Part shown: one piece after another, positions 61,349 through 64,000 of the stretch
Position numbering within the stretch: position 1 is the first letter of the stretch
Layout: each line of letters starts with the position of its first letter
The notes under the pieces: generated by a model
Seen by the model: the letters and a program-made list of their open reading frames with translations, nothing else
Database searches by the model: none
What the model was told of the DNA's origin: nothing
Position numbers and translations under genes: made by a program
Assembly (NCBI GenBank): GCA_025057275.1
Contig: JANWXQ010000028.1
Coordinates: 1 to 64,000, forward strand
DNA: 64,000 nt
Direction of reading: 5' to 3'
DNA from: Chitinophagales bacterium
GTDB lineage: Bacteria; Bacteroidota; Bacteroidia; Chitinophagales; UBA10324

Positions 61349-62542
61349 TCAACCTGATTGAACGGCATGCAAAGCCGTGAGCATCCTACGGCATACCTCT
61401 GCGATTTGCTCTCCGGTAATGGTCAGGGGCGGCGCCAGGCGTATGCAATGGGGAGCAAACAGAAACCAGTCCACAGCCAGGCCTTGCTCCAGACAGGCCT
61501 GCACGGCCCTGCGGCAGATGGTCTCATCGCCCAGGTCAACAGCCATCAGCAGGCCTTCCGCCCGTACTTCACGGATCAACGGATGGTTCAACTGCGAAAC
61601 AAAAAACTGACTTTTTGCTTTCACCTCCTCTATTAAACGATTGTTCAAAAGAAATTCCAGAGCTGCCAGTCCGGCCGCACAACTGAGCGGATGGCCGCCG
61701 AACGTAGTGATATGTCCTAATGCAGGCCGAACGCTGAGCGTCTGCATTTGTTCATAGCCGGAAACAAATGCACCCAAAGGCAGACCTCCACCCAGGGCTT
61801 TGGCCAGTATCAGCACATCAGGAACGATTTCGTAGCGCTGAAAACAAAACAAATGGCCGGTGCGACCCATGCCGGTCTGACATTCATCAAAAACCAGGAG
61901 GGCTCCCGTTTGCGTGCACCGCCGGCGCAATGCCTGTAAGAACGATTCCGTGCCGGCAATCACACCTGCCTCAGCCTGCACCGGCTCAACAAACACGGCA
62001 GCAGTCTGTGGCCCGATGTGTTCCAGGCCCGATATGTCATTGTACGGCAGCAGGTGACAGCCCGGAATCAACGGACGAAAAGCATTGCGCAACGATTCAT
62101 CACCCAATATACTGAGCGCCCCCTGCGTGCTGCCGTGATAGCAACGGTAAAACGACACGATTTCGGTGCGTCCGGTAAAACGTTTGGCCAGTTTCATCGC
62201 GCCTTCCACCGCTTCGCTGCCCGAATTGGTGAAATAGACCGTTTGCAACGACCGGGGCAGTAATGCGGCCAGGCGCATCGCATAGCGGACCTGCGGGGCC
62301 AACAGGTATTCGCCATAAACCATGACGTGCAGATGCTGCTGCAGTTGCTGGTTTATGGCAGCAAGTACGGCAGGATTTCCATGTCCCAGGTGGCTGACGG
62401 AAATTCCGGATATCAGGTCTACATAAGCTTTTCCTGAAGCATCGAAAAGAAAAATGTCGCGGGCAGAAACAATGTTCAGCAACAGAGGCTGCTGCGACGT
62501 AGGAGCAAGATGCCGCAGGAAAGCTTCCCGCAAGTCGGTCAT
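61349..62542 (-). CDS. Class III PLP-dependent aminotransferase
   Basis: A 397-residue fold-type I aminotransferase of the acetylornithine/4-aminobutyrate group. Visible motifs are the N-terminal YVDLISGISVSHLGHGNP, TNSGSEAVEGAMKLAKRFTGR, LVFDECQTGMGRTG and the PLP lysine in LILAKALGGGLPLG. Substrate specificity is not clear, because ornithine, acetylornithine and diaminobutyrate enzymes share these. The ATG at 62542 is chosen over the TTG at 62551. A -7 element abuts it. The YCF48-like lipoprotein follows in the same operon. Confidence 0.9.
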   Translation of the reverse strand: MTDLREAFLRHLAPTSQQPLLLNIVSARDIFLFDASGKAYVDLISGISVSHLGHGNPAVLAAINQQLQQHLHVMVYGEYLLAPQVRYAMRLAALLPRSLQTVYFTNSGSEAVEGAMKLAKRFTGRTEIVSFYRCYHGSTQGALSILGDESLRNAFRPLIPGCHLLPYNDISGLEHIGPQTAAVFVEPVQAEAGVIAGTESFLQALRRRCTQTGALLVFDECQTGMGRTGHLFCFQRYEIVPDVLILAKALGGGLPLGAFVSGYEQMQTLSVRPALGHITTFGGHPLSCAAGLAALEFLLNNRLIEEVKAKSQFFVSQLNHPLIREVRAEGLLMAVDLGDETICRRAVQACLEQGLAVDWFLFAPHCIRLAPPLTITGEQIAEVCRRMLTALHAVQSG

Positions 62543-62548
62543 CACGGC

Positions 62549-62556
62549 CAAAGTTA
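62549..62556 (-). promoter_or_regulatory. -7 element (TAACTTTG) for the aminotransferase gene
   Basis: Perfect TAnnTTTG on the minus strand ending 6 bp before the ATG at 62542. It overlaps the ORF-track TTG start (62551), which argues against that start. Confidence 0.45.
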
Positions 62557-62594
62557 GCCGCTCGCTGATGGTGCTTTCGGCGTAATCTTGCCGG

Positions 62595-63107
62595 GTGAAC
62601 CTGTTGATTTATGGCCTGAACTACGTGCCCGCCGTGCGGGTACAGATGCAGGACGACGAACGGCTTGTATTGGAAAGCATAAGAAATCCGGTCTGGAATC
62701 CGGTTTTCACCGTCGGCACTATCAGCTTTGTTTTGTCCATGACGCTTCGGGGCTTTTTCGACCAGCATTATGCTACGCCGGTGCTGGGCATTTCTGCCTT
62801 TGTCTTGTTTTATGGCGTATGGATTCTTTCGGCAACCGGCCTGGTAGTGATGGATCGTCCCAGCAGCACCATTTATTTTGTTTATCGGCATCTGGGCTAT
62901 CTGCAAAAAGTTTATACCGTGCCCATTCGTTCCGTCGATGCCGTGTGCCTGCAGCAAAACAACCGCCGCCTGCGCTTTTATCTGCTGCGCGACGACGGAA
63001 CCCGTATGGCGGTGGGGCATTCGAAAGATGCGGCGCTGCTGGAAGCTACTGCCCGACAGTCGGCATCGTTTCTGCAGGTGCCCTTGCAGACAGCTTCCAC
63101 AACATAG
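62595..63107 (+). CDS. Small membrane protein, unknown function
   Basis: A 170-residue protein with two membrane helices (about 35-55 and 62-85), followed by a soluble part of about 85 residues with a beta-rich pattern resembling a PH-like or YdbS-like domain (YLQKVYTVPIRSVDAVCLQQ and FYLLRDDGTRMAVG). I do not recognise a named family. It starts with GTG, is divergent from the aminotransferase (52 bp) and ends 36 bp before tRNA-Phe. The overlapping 62588-63178 ORF in another frame is a shadow. Confidence 0.65.
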   Translation: MNLLIYGLNYVPAVRVQMQDDERLVLESIRNPVWNPVFTVGTISFVLSMTLRGFFDQHYATPVLGISAFVLFYGVWILSATGLVVMDRPSSTIYFVYRHLGYLQKVYTVPIRSVDAVCLQQNNRRLRFYLLRDDGTRMAVGHSKDAALLEATARQSASFLQVPLQTASTT

Positions 63108-63126
63108 CAATTCGGGTACGGGACAC

Positions 63127-63134
63127 TACCTTTG
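63127..63134 (+). promoter_or_regulatory. -7 element (TACCTTTG) for tRNA-Phe
   Basis: Perfect TAnnTTTG 9 bp upstream of the mature tRNA 5' end, which would start transcription a few bases before the tRNA. No good -33 box is present. Confidence 0.5.
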
Positions 63135-63143
63135 CCTCCCTCC

Positions 63144-63216
<73 letters not shown>

Positions 63217-63223
63217 CTTCAGA

Positions 63224-63910
63224 TCAGGCCGTGCGGCGCACCGCCTTTTTCCTTTCTGCCCTGCTGCGATTTTTTTCCTGTCGCTCGTAATAAGCACACC
63301 ATGCGGTTAACGGGCATCGGCTGCATAAAGGCTTTCTGGCCTTGCAGACATAGCGACCGTGCAAAATCAGCCAGTGATGAGCGCGCCCTCTGAGCGATTC
63401 GGGAATGTAGCGGGTTAGTTGTTTTTCTGCCTGCAACGGGTTCCGCGCCCCGACGGTAAGCCCGATGCGCCGGGCAACCCGAAACACATGCGTGTCCACC
63501 GCCAGGGTTGGCTGCTGAAACACGGCCGAAGCAATAACGTTGGCGGTTTTGCGTCCTACGCCAGGCAGCTTAACCAGCTCTGCCGGATCAGCAGGCACCT
63601 GGCCTCCGTAGTGTTGCATCAGCATGCGGGCCATGGCCACCAGATGGCGGCTCTTGCTGTTCGGATAACTGATACTGCGAATCAGTCGGTACACATCGTG
63701 TTCGGAGGCTTTAGCGAGGGCAGCAGCATCCGGATAATGGCGGAACAGTTCCGGAGTGGTCAGGTTGACGCGCTTGTCGGTGCATTGGGCCGAAAGGATG
63801 ACGGCCACCAGCAGCTGAAACGGCGTTTCATAACGCAGTTCCGTGTCGGCATGCGGCTGATGACGAAGGAAATAATCCAAAACGCCCTCAAAGCGCTCCC
63901 TGCGGTTCAC
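63224..63910 (-). CDS. nth: Endonuclease III (DNA glycosylase/AP lyase)
   Basis: Nth removes oxidised pyrimidines and nicks the abasic site. The 228-residue protein has the helix-hairpin-helix LVKLPGVGRKTANVI, which contains the catalytic Lys, followed by AVDTHVFRVARRIGL with the catalytic Asp. The 4Fe-4S motif is CKARKPLCSRCPLTAWC (C-x6-C-x2-C-x5-C). The start is a GTG just after a -7 element. The last 20 residues are Lys/Arg-rich. Confidence 0.95.
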   Translation of the reverse strand: MNRRERFEGVLDYFLRHQPHADTELRYETPFQLLVAVILSAQCTDKRVNLTTPELFRHYPDAAALAKASEHDVYRLIRSISYPNSKSRHLVAMARMLMQHYGGQVPADPAELVKLPGVGRKTANVIASAVFQQPTLAVDTHVFRVARRIGLTVGARNPLQAEKQLTRYIPESLRGRAHHWLILHGRYVCKARKPLCSRCPLTAWCAYYERQEKNRSRAERKKAVRRTA

Positions 63911-63914
63911 GCCT

Positions 63915-63922
63915 CAAATGTA
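63915..63922 (-). promoter_or_regulatory. -7 element (TACATTTG) abutting nth
   Basis: Perfect TAnnTTTG on the minus strand 4 bp before the nth GTG. Just upstream a CCTGA-TGTGT-TCAGG hairpin (63927-63941) overlaps the end of the preceding ORF. Confidence 0.4.
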
Positions 63923-63936
63923 GCCGCCTGATGTGT

Positions 63937-64000
63937 TCAGGCATGCTCCAGAGCCGTCTGCCTGCTGTAGGCCAGCACCAGTTGAACGGAAGTTTCGCTG
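63937..64000 (-). CDS. Possible 3' end of an unidentified gene (partial)
   Basis: A minus-strand frame open from the window edge to a TGA at 63937-63939 encodes about 20 residues ending VLAYSRQTALEHA. The length is too short to identify. It could be the C-terminus of the gene before nth or chance. Confidence 0.25.
   Translation of the reverse strand, partial: SETSVQLVLAYSRQTALEHA

Noticed and set aside
62100-63110. 336-aa minus-strand ORF across the aminotransferase and the small membrane gene
   Set aside because: It crosses the divergent promoter region and shadows two better genes; its His/Gln-rich composition is typical of a reverse frame.

Overview
The window reads as a stretch of a Bacteroidota chromosome, probably from the Chitinophagales or a nearby order. 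The evidence is a complete gldKLMN/porP set for type IX secretion and gliding, a SprE/PorW-like TPR protein, two cargo-like proteins with C-terminal type IX sorting domains, the lineage-typical DUF4270 and DUF4271 proteins, and many TAnnTTTG promoter -7 elements just upstream of start codons. Gene density is high and genes are tightly packed. I see no rRNA, CRISPR array, prophage or insertion sequence. The only RNA gene found is one tRNA-Phe.

Layout. 0.1-11.4 kb: esterase, glmS, DUF4270 lipoprotein and a short starch-synthase-like protein on the minus strand. These are followed on the plus strand by panC, panD, a flippase-like membrane protein, a heptose-phosphate adenylyltransferase, an M23 peptidase, a bactofilin, an AtpZ-like protein with a small membrane partner, and sprT, which overlaps a convergent SMUG2-like glycosylase. 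11.5-20.5 kb: fatty-acid beta-oxidation genes fadN, fadA, a DinB/YfiT gene and fadE (same order as the Bacillus fadNAE operon), plus an acyl-CoA ligase. 20.6-31.1 kb: beta-barrel-like proteins, a GlcD-type oxidase, SprE, PBP1A, MtgA and UvrC.

31.1-44.4 kb is one long minus-strand run: Omp85-family protein, DUF4271, HemD-like, PorP, GldK, GldL, GldM, GldN and a large Asp-box/PKD cargo protein. The outer-membrane, periplasmic and inner-membrane parts of the type IX machine therefore sit beside a probable substrate. hemW and a second cargo-like hydrolase follow.

48.0-56.7 kb is the most interesting region: a minus-strand sulfur locus. It encodes a CstB-like persulfide dioxygenase-rhodanese fusion, a TauE/SafE exporter, a single-domain rhodanese, a universal stress protein, two YeeE/YedE half-transporters, a TsdA-like dihaem cytochrome c, a Tat-exported SoxB-like metallohydrolase with altered active-site motifs, an exported DsrE-like protein and a Cys-bearing Crp/Fnr regulator. 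Together they suggest uptake of thiosulfate or sulfane sulfur, persulfide oxidation to sulfite/thiosulfate, sulfite export and periplasmic thiosulfate oxidation. This is without any SoxXA, SoxYZ or SoxCD in the window. The pathway is inferred from families and context.

56.8-64 kb: lysS, a cation diffusion facilitator with a Cys-containing tail, a flavin reductase, a YCF48-like lipoprotein, a class III aminotransferase, a small membrane protein, tRNA-Phe and nth.
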